NCBI RefSeq assembly: GCF_022568775.1
Contig: NZ_JAKZHW010000002.1
Coordinates: 695,501 to 759,500, forward strand
Source: Sphingomonas telluris
GTDB lineage: Bacteria > Pseudomonadota > Alphaproteobacteria > Sphingomonadales > Sphingomonadaceae
DNA length: 64,000 bases
Direction: 5' to 3'
The notes beneath the pieces are model-generated. The model was not told where the DNA came from. It did not search any database and was given only the letters and a program-made list of their open reading frames with translations. Position numbers and translations under genes: made by a program. Below are positions 17,965 to 26,648 of this stretch, in pieces (position 1 is the stretch's first letter; every line of letters begins with the position of its first letter).

Positions 17965-18684
17965 ATGATGAAGTTCGCCACCGCTCTGGCGATCTGCGCC
18001 GCTGCAGTTCCTGCCGCCGCTCAAGCACAGGCAGTCCAGGTCCAGGTCCCGCCGATCGCGGGCACCAGCCTGGAAGTCAGCGCGACCGGCGAAGTGACGC
18101 GCGTTCCTGATGTCGCGGTCATCTCCGCCGGCGTCGTGACGCGCTCGCAGACCGCGAGCGCTGCGCTCCAGCAGAATGCGGCCCGCATGGACGGGGTCAT
18201 CGCTGCCCTGAAGGCTGCGGGCGTTGCCGAGCGCGATATCCAGACGAGCTCCATCTCGCTAAATCCCGAATATCGGTACGTCGAGAATCAGGCGCCGAAG
18301 CTCACGGGCTACTCCGCATCGAACAGCGTGAACATCCGCTTCCGCGACATTCGCAACAGCGGAAAAGTGCTCGACGCGCTCGTCGCCGAGGGGGCGAACC
18401 AGATCAACGGGCCAACGCTGACGATCGACAAGCCGGAGGCAGCTCTGGACGAGGCGCGCGCCAATGCGATCGCCAATGGCCGCGCGCGGGCCGAGCTTTA
18501 TGCTCGCGCGCTCGGCAAGCGCGTCGCCCGCGTGGTGTCGATCAGCGAGAGCGGACGCAGCTACCCAGTTCCGCCGCCGATGCCGGTGATGATGGAAGCG
18601 CGCGCGCAGGCTGCGGACACGAAGATCGTCCCGGGCGACCAGAAGCTCGAAGTGACGGTCTCGATGGTCTTCGACCTGCAATAG
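17965..18684 (+). CDS. SIMPL-domain (DUF541) periplasmic protein
   Basis: This 239-residue exported protein has a signal peptide of about 22 residues (ALAICAAAVPAAAQAQA) and then the DUF541 fold: GEVTRVPDVAVISAGVVTRSQTA near the N-terminus and LDEARANAIANGRARAELYA in the middle. Family members sit in the periplasm or on the outer membrane; proposed roles in oxidative or membrane stress are not settled. AGGAGGAAAG directly precedes the ATG. The C-terminal segment ends in a bidirectional terminator region. Confidence 0.87.
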   Translation: MMKFATALAICAAAVPAAAQAQAVQVQVPPIAGTSLEVSATGEVTRVPDVAVISAGVVTRSQTASAALQQNAARMDGVIAALKAAGVAERDIQTSSISLNPEYRYVENQAPKLTGYSASNSVNIRFRDIRNSGKVLDALVAEGANQINGPTLTIDKPEAALDEARANAIANGRARAELYARALGKRVARVVSISESGRSYPVPPPMPVMMEARAQAADTKIVPGDQKLEVTVSMVFDLQ

Positions 18685-18695
18685 CCGAAGCGACA

Positions 18696-18738
18696 AATAA
18701 AAAGGCCGCCTGGGGAAATCCCAGGCGGCCTTTTTATT
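18696..18738. terminator. Bidirectional terminator
   Basis: A perfect 19-bp inverted repeat with a 5-nt loop (gaaat) has a GC core GGCCGCCTGGG flanked by A-runs on the left and T-runs on the right. It lies between convergent genes and can end transcription from both sides. Confidence 0.95.
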
Positions 18739-18756
18739 GGATACGGCAGTCCGCTT

Positions 18757-19008
18757 TTAGCGTACCGAACCGCGTCTGATGAGATTGACGATCGCCAGAA
18801 GAATAACGGCGCCAATCAGCGAATAGAGGAACGTTTCGACGGTCAGCGCCTGGTTGATGCTGCCACCGAAAATCAGGCCTGCAATAACGGCGCCGATGAT
18901 GCCGACGACGATGTTGAGCAGGACCCCTTGCTGAGCGTCGGTCCGCATGATGAGGCTGGCGAGCCAACCGCAAATACCACCGACGATAAGCCAGATGATG
19001 ATACCCAT
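18757..19008 (-). CDS. GlsB/YeaQ/YmgE-family stress membrane protein, second copy
   Basis: This 83-residue protein has three hydrophobic helices: IIIWLIVGGICGWLASLIM, then GVLLNIVVGIIGAVIAGLIFGG, then the C-terminal LYSLIGAVILLAIVNLIRRG. It is the classical YeaQ pattern and closer to it than the copy at 17623. The ATG at 19008 is preceded by GGAGGGAACGCTCA. Confidence 0.88.
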   Translation of the reverse strand: MGIIIWLIVGGICGWLASLIMRTDAQQGVLLNIVVGIIGAVIAGLIFGGSINQALTVETFLYSLIGAVILLAIVNLIRRGSVR

Positions 19009-19138
19009 TGAGCGTTCCCTCCTGTTATCGTGGACCGCCGATTTCGGAACAGGGCGGCCCGGTCCGGCATCTAGACGCGCGATGCACGCACGTTGTTCCG
19101 GGTTCGGAAGGAATTGTCTAGTTTTTTGGTTAATTCGC

Positions 19139-19164
19139 GGCGGAACTCCTAGAGGAATTCCGCC
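19139..19164. terminator. Hairpin after sciP
   Basis: GGCGGAACTCCT and AGGAATTCCGCC form a nearly perfect 12-bp stem with a 2-nt loop, 13 bp beyond the sciP stop. There is no T run on either side, so it may be a processing or attenuating structure rather than a full terminator. Confidence 0.4.
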
Positions 19165-19176
19165 CCGTAACGATCC

Positions 19177-19476
19177 TTAATAGCGCTGTTGGCGCTCGTA
19201 TTGATCGCGATAATGCTTGATCCGCGTGACGCGCAGGCCGGGCATTCCGCTGCGGTCGACCGCGCGCTGCCAGCTCGTGAACTCTTCCAGGCTCAGCGAG
19301 TAGCGTGCGCACGCCTCGTCCACGCTCAGGAGGCCACCCGCGACGGCGGCGACGACCTCAGCCTTGCGGCGCACAACCCAGCGGGTGGTGGACGCGGGCG
19401 GAAGGCTGTCGAGCGTCAGCGGCTCGCCGAGCGGTCCGATTACCTGTGCCGGCCTAATCTTCTGGTTCTCGAGCAT
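19177..19476 (-). CDS. sciP: DUF1153 protein, SciP-like CtrA inhibitor
   Basis: This small DNA-binding protein is related to Caulobacter SciP, which blocks CtrA-dependent transcription in G1. The 99 residues match the family closely: VIGPLGEPLTLDSLPP, then RWVVRRKAEVVAAVAGGLLS and ACARYSLSLEEFTSWQRAVDR, which form a helix-turn-helix. The ATG at 19476 begins MLENQKIRPAQ. That CtrA is the partner here is inferred from the family. Confidence 0.85.
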   Translation of the reverse strand: MLENQKIRPAQVIGPLGEPLTLDSLPPASTTRWVVRRKAEVVAAVAGGLLSVDEACARYSLSLEEFTSWQRAVDRSGMPGLRVTRIKHYRDQYERQQRY

Positions 19477-19571
19477 CTCTTTCCGTCAAACCTGCTTAAT
19501 CATTGGCGATGGCGTTACTCTTAAGCCCTGCCCGTTGAAGATATTCTGAAACGCGCTGGTTAATATCGCCC

Positions 19572-19817
19572 TCACGCTTCCTTATCGTCCTTTAACCCTC
19601 GCTCTTGAGGACCTTCAGCGAAGGCGCCGCCGAGCAGATCGCGGGCCTCCCTCCAGCCCGGTGCAGCAGCAAGGAGAGCGGCGATGGCCACCCTGCGATC
19701 GCCGCGTGCACTGGCGAGCTGCGCCTCAAACGCGGCGACAAGCTCTGCAGCATCGAGTTCGGCTGGCGCAGCAGCAGTAAAATTCGAGTCCCGCCGCGAC
19801 AAAACATCCCCTCTCAC
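19572..19817 (-). CDS. Small hypothetical protein, divergent from mnmA
   Basis: The open frame of 81 residues has a coherent Ala-rich helical composition in its second half ([18 protein letters not shown], then [19 protein letters not shown]). The listed start is GTG 19817, but TTG 19802 with AGAGGGG just upstream may be the real one. No family recognised. It could act in translation with mnmA only by position; a spurious ORF cannot be excluded. Confidence 0.45.
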   Translation of the reverse strand: MRGDVLSRRDSNFTAAAPAELDAAELVAAFEAQLASARGDRRVAIAALLAAAPGWREARDLLGGAFAEGPQERGLKDDKEA

Positions 19818-19884
19818 TAGCCCCGACGACTCCCGCCTAGCCCTGAGGGGTGAAATTCAGGTAAAGAGCGGCGAAATAGCTCCA

Positions 19885-21003
19885 ATGCAGATCGATTTCG
19901 GCCTCGATCGCGCGCCGCGCGAAACACGGATCGTCGTCGCCATGTCCGGCGGCGTCGACAGTTCCGTCGTGGCCGCGCTCGCCGCGCGCTCGGGCGCTGA
20001 GGTGATCGGCGTCACGCTGCAGCTTTACGATCACGGCGAGGCGGTGAAGCGATCCGGGTCCTGCTGCGCGGGACAGGACATTTACGACGCCCGCACGGTC
20101 GCCGACCGGCTCGGCTTCGGGCATTACGTACTCGACTACGAAAGCCGCTTCCGCACCGGCGTGATCGACCGTTTCGCCGACGAATATGCGCGCGGTCGAA
20201 CGCCCGTGCCCTGTTCGCTATGCAACCAGGGGGTGAAGTTCACCGATCTCGTCGCTTTCGCGAAGGAGTTGGGCGCAGACTGCCTGGCCACCGGTCACTA
20301 TGTGCGCCGCGTCGTCAACGGCGGCCGCGTCGAGCTGCACAAGGGCAAGGATCCCGCGCGCGACCAGAGCTATTTTCTCTACGGAACGACGCAGGAGCAG
20401 CTCGATTTCCTGCGCTTCCCGCTCGGCGACCTGCCCAAGAAGGAGGTGCGCCGGATTGCCGAGGCGGAAGGCCTCGCCGTCGCATCCAAGCCCGACAGCC
20501 AGGACATCTGCTTCGTTCCCGATGGCGATTATGCCGGCCTGGTGCAGCGCCTCCGCCCGGAAACGATCGCGCCGGGCGAGATCGTGGACATGCAGGGGAA
20601 TGTGCTCGGCACGCATCGAGGCGTCGTGCACTTCACGATCGGGCAGCGACGCGGGATCGAGATCGGCGGACAGAAGGAGCCGCTCTACGTCGTCGGCATC
20701 GATCCGGACGCGCGCCGCCTTGTCGTCGGTCCGCGCCGCGCACTGGCCGTGGAGGCGATGCGTGTCGAACAGCTGAACTGGATCGGCGAAGATCAGGCCG
20801 AGGTGGCGGTAAAGGTCCGCTCCCTCGCCCCGCCCGTTCCCGCACGGCTGGCGGGTGAGCAGGTGCAGTTCGAGCGCCCGGAATATGGCGTTGCGCCCGG
20901 ACAGGCGGCCGTCTTCTACGACGGCACGCGCCTGCTCGGTGGCGGCTGGATCGCCGAGACGGTGTCGGCGGAGCAGGGCCAGATGAATGCCGCCGCCGCC
21001 TAG
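19885..21003 (+). CDS. mnmA: tRNA 2-thiouridylase
   Basis: Thiolates U34 of Lys, Glu and Gln tRNAs with sulfur relayed from a desulfurase. From the ATG at 19885 it is 372 residues. The PP-loop is [15 protein letters not shown], the first catalytic Cys is in [13 protein letters not shown] and the second in [12 protein letters not shown]. The frame is open to 19684, but that stretch overlaps an opposite ORF and has no similarity. The 3' end overlaps the NUDIX gene by 17 nt. Confidence 0.95.
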   Translation: MQIDFGLDRAPRETRIVVAMSGGVDSSVVAALAARSGAEVIGVTLQLYDHGEAVKRSGSCCAGQDIYDARTVADRLGFGHYVLDYESRFRTGVIDRFADEYARGRTPVPCSLCNQGVKFTDLVAFAKELGADCLATGHYVRRVVNGGRVELHKGKDPARDQSYFLYGTTQEQLDFLRFPLGDLPKKEVRRIAEAEGLAVASKPDSQDICFVPDGDYAGLVQRLRPETIAPGEIVDMQGNVLGTHRGVVHFTIGQRRGIEIGGQKEPLYVVGIDPDARRLVVGPRRALAVEAMRVEQLNWIGEDQAEVAVKVRSLAPPVPARLAGEQVQFERPEYGVAPGQAAVFYDGTRLLGGGWIAETVSAEQGQMNAAAA

Positions 21004-21451
21004 CGCGGGCATCCTCCTTTTCCGGCAGCGCAGCGGAAAGACCGAAGTCCTCCTCGTGAAACCCGGCGGCCCGTTCTGGCGAAACAAGGATGCGGGCGCA
21101 TGGATGATTCCCAAAGGCATGGTCGAGCCCGGCGAAGCCCCCGCCGAAGCGGCCCTGCGCGAGTTCGAGGAAGAGGTCGGCGTAAAGTTGACGACTGTAC
21201 CCTTTCCGCTGGCCACGGTGCGTCAGGCCGGCGGAAAGATCGTCGAGGCGTTCGCTGTCGAAGGCGATTTCGACTGCTCGACAATCAACAGCATCGAGTT
21301 CGAGATGGAATGGCCTCCGCGCAGCGGTGAGCGCCAGAGCTTCCCGGAGGTGGAGGAAGCGCGCTGGATGGCGCTGCAAGAAGCGCGCGAGCTCATGCTG
21401 CCCAGCCAGTTGCCGCTCCTCGACGCATTGGACGAAAAACTACGTAAATGA
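20987..21451 (+). CDS. NUDIX hydrolase
   Basis: This 154-residue protein has the Nudix box [20 protein letters not shown](VGV), matching G-x5-E-x7-REUxEExGU. The preceding segment [15 protein letters not shown] and [14 protein letters not shown] resemble the Ap4A/DNA-mismatch NUDIX (DUF-like 'NTP pyrophosphohydrolase') subgroup. The substrate is unknown. It overlaps mnmA by 17 nt and the next gene by 4 nt. Confidence 0.88.
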   Translation: MPPPPSAGILLFRQRSGKTEVLLVKPGGPFWRNKDAGAWMIPKGMVEPGEAPAEAALREFEEEVGVKLTTVPFPLATVRQAGGKIVEAFAVEGDFDCSTINSIEFEMEWPPRSGERQSFPEVEEARWMALQEARELMLPSQLPLLDALDEKLRK

Positions 21452-22536
21452 GGCGATCGATGATCCTGTACCTCGCGGCGCTTGTTGCTGCCCAACCCGT
21501 TCAAGCGGCTCCTGTCCCTTCCCCTGCGAAGAGTTGGCCCACGAGCGAAGGCGATGTGGTCCTGAAGGCCTTCCGCTTCCGCAGCGGCGAGACGCTGCCG
21601 GAACTGCGGATGCACTACACGACGCTCGGCAAGCCGCACCGCAATGCGGCGGGTCAGATCGACAATGCCGTTATGGTGCTCCACGGGACCGGCGGCACCG
21701 GGCAGCAGTTCCTGCGGCCGCAATTCGCCGACGAGCTATACGGTCCCGGCCAGCCCCTCGACATCAGCCGCTACTGGATCATCCTTCCCGACAATATCGG
21801 CCACGGAAAGTCGTCGAAGCCGTCCGACGGCCTGCGGATGAAATTTCCGAAGTACGATTACGACGACATGGTCGAGGCGCAGCACCGCATGCTGACCGAA
21901 GGTCTCGGCGTGCAGCACATGCGGCTGATCATGGGCACGTCCATGGGCTGCATGCACAGCTTCGTCTGGGGGGAGACCTATCCGAACTTCGCCAGCGCTC
22001 TAATGCCGCTGGCGTGCGAGCCGATCGAGATTGCGGGCCTCAACCGCATGTGGAGGCAGCTCGCGATCGACGGGATCGAGGCGGACCCTGCCTGGAAGCG
22101 CGGCAATTACACAGCGCAGCCAGTGCTCGGGCTGAGGACCGCGCAGTCGCTGCTCTTCGTCGCCGGCTCAGCGCCGCTCTATTACCAGTCGCAATTTCCG
22201 ACGCGGGCGGCGGCGACGGCTTTCGCCCAAGAGCGGGTGGCTTCAGCGATCAAGGAACTCGACGCCAACGACACGATCTACCAGCTCGATTCCTCGCGGA
22301 ACTACAATCCGTGGCCGAAGCTGGAGGCGATGAAGGTTCCGGTGACGTGGATCAACTCGGCCGACGACTTCATCAATCCGCGCAACTTGCCCGTTCCCGA
22401 GCAAGCCCTGAAACGCATGCCGACCGCCAAATTCCGCCTGATTGCGGAGAGCGCCGAGACCCGCGGTCACGGCACCCATACATGGGCGAAGTTTTGGAAG
22501 GCCGACCTCAGCGAGCTTCTGGCGCAACCTCAGTAG
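21448..22536 (+). CDS. Exported alpha/beta hydrolase, MetX-like fold
   Basis: This 362-residue protein carries a signal peptide (MILYLAALVAAQPVQA). The mature part is of the homoserine-acetyltransferase-like hydrolase type: VVLKAFRFRSGETLPELRMHY, the nucleophile elbow GTSMGCMHSF (Ser in GxSxG), a putative Asp in WINSADDF and His near GHGTHTW. The export signal argues against methionine synthesis; an esterase or acyltransferase in the periplasm is more likely. The start ATG overlaps the NUDIX stop, and the 3' end overlaps the convergent gene by 29 nt. Confidence 0.82.
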   Translation: MRRSMILYLAALVAAQPVQAAPVPSPAKSWPTSEGDVVLKAFRFRSGETLPELRMHYTTLGKPHRNAAGQIDNAVMVLHGTGGTGQQFLRPQFADELYGPGQPLDISRYWIILPDNIGHGKSSKPSDGLRMKFPKYDYDDMVEAQHRMLTEGLGVQHMRLIMGTSMGCMHSFVWGETYPNFASALMPLACEPIEIAGLNRMWRQLAIDGIEADPAWKRGNYTAQPVLGLRTAQSLLFVAGSAPLYYQSQFPTRAAATAFAQERVASAIKELDANDTIYQLDSSRNYNPWPKLEAMKVPVTWINSADDFINPRNLPVPEQALKRMPTAKFRLIAESAETRGHGTHTWAKFWKADLSELLAQPQ

Positions 22537-22984
22537 GCGCGACGTCGTAGGCCGAGACGTGGTTCATCGTGATGAGCCATTTGCCGCCGACCTTCCGGAA
22601 CAGACGCGTATTCACGCCTTCGGTCAAGCGGGCGCCGCGCTGAAGCCGGTATTGGCCGACCAGCATCGCAGCGTCAGGCGCCAGCAGGTCCACCTTCATG
22701 TTGTAGAAGTGGAGCTGCCCGCGGCGTTCCGGCGAGCCGCCATAGTCCCGGACGTAATGGTCGAGCGTGCCTTGCCAGCCGTCCTGAAATTTGCCTCCGG
22801 AAATGAAGACGACGTCCGGGTTCCTGAAGCCCGCCATGTAGCCGCGGAAATCGCCGCGATTCCAACCTGCCTCCATGCGCGCGACGGTGGCGAGGATGGC
22901 CGCCCGTTCTGACTTCGGGCTCGCTGCGGCAGAGGGCGAGGCCAAGGCGGCGAGGGCCAGGAGGGCGAGGAACAGGTGCTTCAT
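22508..22984 (-). CDS. Exported NTF2-like (SnoaL/DUF4440) protein
   Basis: This 158-residue protein has a signal peptide (HLFLALLALAALASPSAA). The fold is NTF2-like: AAILATVARMEAGWNRGDFRGYMAGF is the classical first helix and strand, followed by DVVFISGGKFQDGWQGTLDHY and a C-terminal WLITMNHVSA. No catalytic dyad is evident. ATG 22984 overlaps the permease stop as ATGA; the frame is open further upstream but only as a shadow. Confidence 0.8.
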   Translation of the reverse strand: MKHLFLALLALAALASPSAAASPKSERAAILATVARMEAGWNRGDFRGYMAGFRNPDVVFISGGKFQDGWQGTLDHYVRDYGGSPERRGQLHFYNMKVDLLAPDAAMLVGQYRLQRGARLTEGVNTRLFRKVGGKWLITMNHVSAYDVAPTEVAPEAR

Positions 22985-24252
22985 GCCTCGGTGCTCCGGA
23001 AGAATCTGGCGAGGAGGTAAAGGAGCAGGCCCGCAGCCGCGAGAGCTCCGAGCGTCAGCCAAGCCTTTGCGTCAGCCTGAGCGGCAACGACGATGCAGAC
23101 CAGTACGCCGATGCTCGCAAGTAGCCAGTGCGATGGGCTGATGTGTGCGGGTCGCGCCGGCGCCCCAGGCAGCGCGAGGATGGTGACCGAATAGACGATC
23201 ATTCGCGCCAGCGTGCTGATGACGGCCAGCCAGACGAAACTTCCGCTGACCGCCAGCGCAGCTACAAGCGCGGCGAAGAAGAGGATCGACGCAACCGGTG
23301 TGTCGAAACCGCTATGAACCTTTGCGAGCCACGTGGGCAGCTCGCCGCGCTCGGCCATTGAAAAAGTGACGCGAGGTGTTGCGGCCATATTGCTGTGGAG
23401 GTTTCCGGCGGTCGAGAAGATGGCCGTGACGCCGATCAGGAGCGCTCCGACGGGACCCATCAGCCATTCGCCGAGCGCGAGAAGAGGCGCGTCGGCGCCC
23501 TCTTCGACGCCGTTCGGAAAGACGGCGACGAACGCGAGTTGCACGAAGAAGTAGAGCAAGGCGACCGTTCCGATCGTGCCCAGCAAAGCCCTGGGCAAGG
23601 TGCGGTTCGGGTCCTTCGTCTCGCCGGCCGTGACCGTGGCATTCTCGAATCCGACGAAGGCGTAGAAGACGAGCAGCACGCCGGCCTCGATTTCCGTGAC
23701 CGGCGGCAGGGGACCGGGAGCAGGCGCGCCTGCGAGCGCCAACGCAGCCGCGGCCAGGAGCAAGAGCGGGATGGTCTTCAGCAAGGTCAGCCCGCCCAAC
23801 ACGCGCATCGCCGACTTCACGCCAGTCACGTTGATCGCCGTGAAAGCGGCTACGAAAGCGAGCAGCAGGGCGATCCGCGTCGCGCCTCCGTCCGCAGCGC
23901 CCCACCAGCGCGCGAGATAGGAAATGAGGACGTTGAGGTTGGCCGCGAAGGCGGTCGCTCGTGCGATGTAATAGATCCAGCCAAGCTCGAAGCCGGCAAG
24001 CGTGCCGAACACGCGACCATAGGTCGCCGGACCTCCGCTCTCGGGAAACGCAGCGACCGATCGGCAGAATGGGATTGCGATCAGCAGCGAGGCGATGCCG
24101 ACAAGCGGGAAAAGCCAGGGCGCCGAGGTTCCGAAGTCGGCCGCCAGCATTCCCGGCAAAGCGAAGATCGACGCGCCGATTGCGCCGTTGAATGCAAGCA
24201 GCAGCGCCCCGCCGATACCGATCCGGCGCGGGAGACCGTGTGGTTCGCTCAA
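22981..24252 (-). CDS. APC-family amino acid/polyamine permease
   Basis: This 12-helix inner-membrane transporter has about 423 residues from TTG 24252, which overlaps the PhzF stop as TTGA. The first helix carries IGIGGALLLAFNGAIGASIFALPGM, the APC G-S/A-I motif; VLLVFYAFVGFENATVTAGE is the sixth-helix signature. The frame is open to an ATG at 24285, but those 11 residues lie inside phzF. The substrate is unknown. Confidence 0.85.
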   Translation of the reverse strand: MSEPHGLPRRIGIGGALLLAFNGAIGASIFALPGMLAADFGTSAPWLFPLVGIASLLIAIPFCRSVAAFPESGGPATYGRVFGTLAGFELGWIYYIARATAFAANLNVLISYLARWWGAADGGATRIALLLAFVAAFTAINVTGVKSAMRVLGGLTLLKTIPLLLLAAAALALAGAPAPGPLPPVTEIEAGVLLVFYAFVGFENATVTAGETKDPNRTLPRALLGTIGTVALLYFFVQLAFVAVFPNGVEEGADAPLLALGEWLMGPVGALLIGVTAIFSTAGNLHSNMAATPRVTFSMAERGELPTWLAKVHSGFDTPVASILFFAALVAALAVSGSFVWLAVISTLARMIVYSVTILALPGAPARPAHISPSHWLLASIGVLVCIVVAAQADAKAWLTLGALAAAGLLLYLLARFFRSTEA

Positions 24253-25034
24253 AGCTGGAACGTACCTACGACGACCGTGAAGCAATTTCCGCCGAGGGAG
24301 ACGCGATCGGCCTCGAGCCTGCAGTGCAGGATGCCGCGGCGCGCGCTTGCCTGAAGAGCGGTGAAGCTGGCGCGGCCGAGGCGCTCCGCCCAGTACGGCA
24401 CGAGCGCGCCGTGGGCTGAGCCCGTCACGGGGTCCTCGTCGATGCCGGCGTAAGGCACGAATACGCGGCTCGCGATGTCCTGCGCGTTGCCCCGCGCCGT
24501 GACGATCGCCATTCGCTGGATGTGCTTCAGCTTGCCAAAGTCGGGCGAGACGGCCAGCACTTCGGCTTCATTCTCGACTTCAAGAATGGCGCTGTCGTTG
24601 AATCCGGGTGGGGCGATCCACACGGGGCGATTGCTCAGGCCAACCGCGGCGCAGAGCTCCGGCTCCTCTACCTCGTGAAGCTTCGCGGCGGGAAGATTCA
24701 GCTCGAGCAGATCGTCGTGCCGGGTGACGGTCAGGATGCCTGACTTGGTGCTGAAGCGCACGGCGTCCGAATGGATGAGGATATGTCCGGCCGCGAGGGT
24801 GGCGTGGCCGCAGAGCGGTACCTCGACCGCCGGGGTGAACCAGCGAAGGTCGTAATCCGCATCCTCGCTCTCGGACGGTACTGTGAAGGCCGTTTCCGCC
24901 AGATTGTTCTCGGCCGCGATGGCCTGCATCACGTCGTCCGGAAGCCATCGGTCCAACGGCATGACCGCCGCGGGATTGCCCGTCAGCGGCCGCTCGGCAA
25001 ACGCATCGACCTGAAAGAAGGGAATTCCCGTCAC
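24249..25034 (-). CDS. PhzF-family isomerase
   Basis: Member of the diaminopimelate-epimerase-fold PhzF family. From GTG 25034, overlapping the CDF stop as GTGA, it is 261 residues. FFQVDAFAERPLTGNPAAV is the N-terminal signature; the catalytic Glu is in NNLAETAF; PLCGHATLAAGHIL and DEDPVTGSAHGAL are the phosphate/substrate loops. No phenazine cluster is present, so the substrate is probably a small metabolite. Confidence 0.88.
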   Translation of the reverse strand: MTGIPFFQVDAFAERPLTGNPAAVMPLDRWLPDDVMQAIAAENNLAETAFTVPSESEDADYDLRWFTPAVEVPLCGHATLAAGHILIHSDAVRFSTKSGILTVTRHDDLLELNLPAAKLHEVEEPELCAAVGLSNRPVWIAPPGFNDSAILEVENEAEVLAVSPDFGKLKHIQRMAIVTARGNAQDIASRVFVPYAGIDEDPVTGSAHGALVPYWAERLGRASFTALQASARRGILHCRLEADRVSLGGNCFTVVVGTFQL

Positions 25035-25993
25035 GACGCTTTCTCCGTGATTTCCGACGAGAGCAGGGTTTCCCGGTCCGTGTGGCCCTCGGGATCGAGG
25101 TGGATGAGGATTTCCGTCGCCGGGAAGCGCGCCCGGAGCTCTTCCTCGACGCGGTCCATGCTGTCGTGAGCCTGCTGGACGGTCCAGTCGCCAGGGACCC
25201 AAACATGGAATTGCGCGAAATGATGCGTCCCGCTGGTCCGGGTGCGCAGGTCATGAAGGCCCGCGAGCTCAGGATATTCCTTCGTGGCAGCGAGGAAGCG
25301 TTCACGCTGTTCGCTCGGCCACTCGCGATCCATCAGCTGATCCAGGGAGTGGCTTGACGCCTGCCAGGCTCCCCACAGCAGCCAAAGAGCAATCAGCACG
25401 CCGAAGAAAGCGTCCGCTCCGGTGAGTCCGGCAAATTGCTCCAGCGCCAAGGCAACGATGACCGACCCGTTGAGAGCGAGGTCGGAGGCGTAATGCAGCC
25501 GGTCGGTCGAGATTGCGACCGAGCCGGTCCGCCGGACGACGTGACGCTGGTAGGTGATGAGCGCGATCGTGAAGACGATTGCGACGAGCGACACGCCGAT
25601 GCCGAGCTCGGCATCCTGCGTTTCCGCGCCGGCCAGGAGCCGCTGGATCGAGCGGTAGCCGATGAACAGGCCGGACAAGGTGATCAGGATTACCTGGACG
25701 AGCGCCGCCAAGGCCTCCGCCTTGCCGTGCCCGAAGCGGTGATCGTCGTCGGCGGGCTGAGCCGCAATGCGCACACCTGCAAGCACGACGAGACTGGCGA
25801 GCAGGTCGAGGCCGCTGTCCGCGAGGGAGCCGAGCATGGCCATCGAGGAGGTCTCGATCGAGGCCCAGGTTTTCAGCACGATCAGGAAGATCGCCATCGA
25901 AATGCTCGCCATCGCCGCACGCGAAGTCAGCGTGGAGCGCTCGTCGCCGTGTGCATGGCCATGGCCATGATGGTGATGATGAACGCCGCTCAT
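25031..25993 (-). CDS. Cation diffusion facilitator (FieF-like)
   Basis: Exports Zn, Fe, Cd or similar divalent cations in exchange for protons. The 320 residues start with a His cluster (VHHHHHGHGHAHG) that can bind metal. Helix 2 has SLADSGLDLLASLVVL and helix 5 STDRLHYASDLALNGSV, the D/H metal site; HRFGHGKAEALAAL is the second metal-binding loop. The C-terminal cytoplasmic domain includes VWVPGDWTVQQAHDSMDRVE. Overlaps both neighbours by 4 nt. Confidence 0.92.
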   Translation of the reverse strand: MSGVHHHHHGHGHAHGDERSTLTSRAAMASISMAIFLIVLKTWASIETSSMAMLGSLADSGLDLLASLVVLAGVRIAAQPADDDHRFGHGKAEALAALVQVILITLSGLFIGYRSIQRLLAGAETQDAELGIGVSLVAIVFTIALITYQRHVVRRTGSVAISTDRLHYASDLALNGSVIVALALEQFAGLTGADAFFGVLIALWLLWGAWQASSHSLDQLMDREWPSEQRERFLAATKEYPELAGLHDLRTRTSGTHHFAQFHVWVPGDWTVQQAHDSMDRVEEELRARFPATEILIHLDPEGHTDRETLLSSEITEKAS

Positions 25994-26571
25994 GGATATA
26001 AAAGTCCTTCGGACCAGCCGGACGGGCCAGCCGAGAATAGCCGCCGCTCATGCAGGCGATGCGGGCGGTCCGTCCAGAACTCCATCCGTTCCGGCTTCAC
26101 TCGAAAGCCGCTCCAACGCGGAGGGCGCGGCACGTCCTCGCCGTCGAAACGGCGGGTGAAATCCTCGAACCTCTTCTCGAACGTCGCGCGGAAATCGAGC
26201 GGTCGCGACTGGTACGAAGCCCAGGCTCCGAGCTGGGAATCGCGGGACCGGCTGGCGAAATAGGCGTCGGCTTCAGCGTCGCTGACGGCCTCGACGGGAC
26301 CTTCTATGCGCACCTGCCGCCGCAGCGACTTCCAATGGAAGAGCAGAGCGGCATGCGCATTCGCCGCAATCTCCGCGCCCTTCCGGCTGTCGAGGTTGGT
26401 GTAGAAGACGAACCCCTCCGGACCGTAGCCCTTGAGAAGGACCATTCTTACGGACGGGCGGCCGTCGGGCGTTGCGGTCGCGAGAGCCATCGCGTCCGGG
26501 TCGTTCGGCTCGGCCTCGCGGGCCTCAGCGAACCATTGCTCGAAAAGCTCGAAGGGATTGGTCACGGACAC
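25990..26571 (-). CDS. pdxH: Pyridoxamine 5'-phosphate oxidase
   Basis: FMN enzyme that makes pyridoxal phosphate. The 193 residues contain DAMALATATPDGRPSVRMVLLKGY near the N-terminus, FFHWKSLRRQVRIEGPVE-like strands (LLFHWKSLRRQVRIEG) and the conserved end RMEFWTDRPHRLHERRLF. First gene of the leftward five-gene unit; divergent from the dnaJ-like gene with a 77-bp gap. Confidence 0.94.
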   Translation of the reverse strand: MSVTNPFELFEQWFAEAREAEPNDPDAMALATATPDGRPSVRMVLLKGYGPEGFVFYTNLDSRKGAEIAANAHAALLFHWKSLRRQVRIEGPVEAVSDAEADAYFASRSRDSQLGAWASYQSRPLDFRATFEKRFEDFTRRFDGEDVPRPPRWSGFRVKPERMEFWTDRPHRLHERRLFSAGPSGWSEGLLYP

Positions 26572-26648
26572 GGCAGCGGCTTAGGCTTGGAGCCGCCTCA
26601 GCCGCAACCCATCTGGAAACCCGCGGTGTATTACGGCATTGGGGCACC

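Noticed and set aside
19490..19570. CtrA-type sites upstream of sciP
   Set aside because: Single TTAA words occur but not with the TTAA-N7-TTAA spacing.
23395..24354. A 319-residue plus-strand frame
   Set aside because: Antisense shadow of the APC permease, rich in Arg, Glu and Gln.
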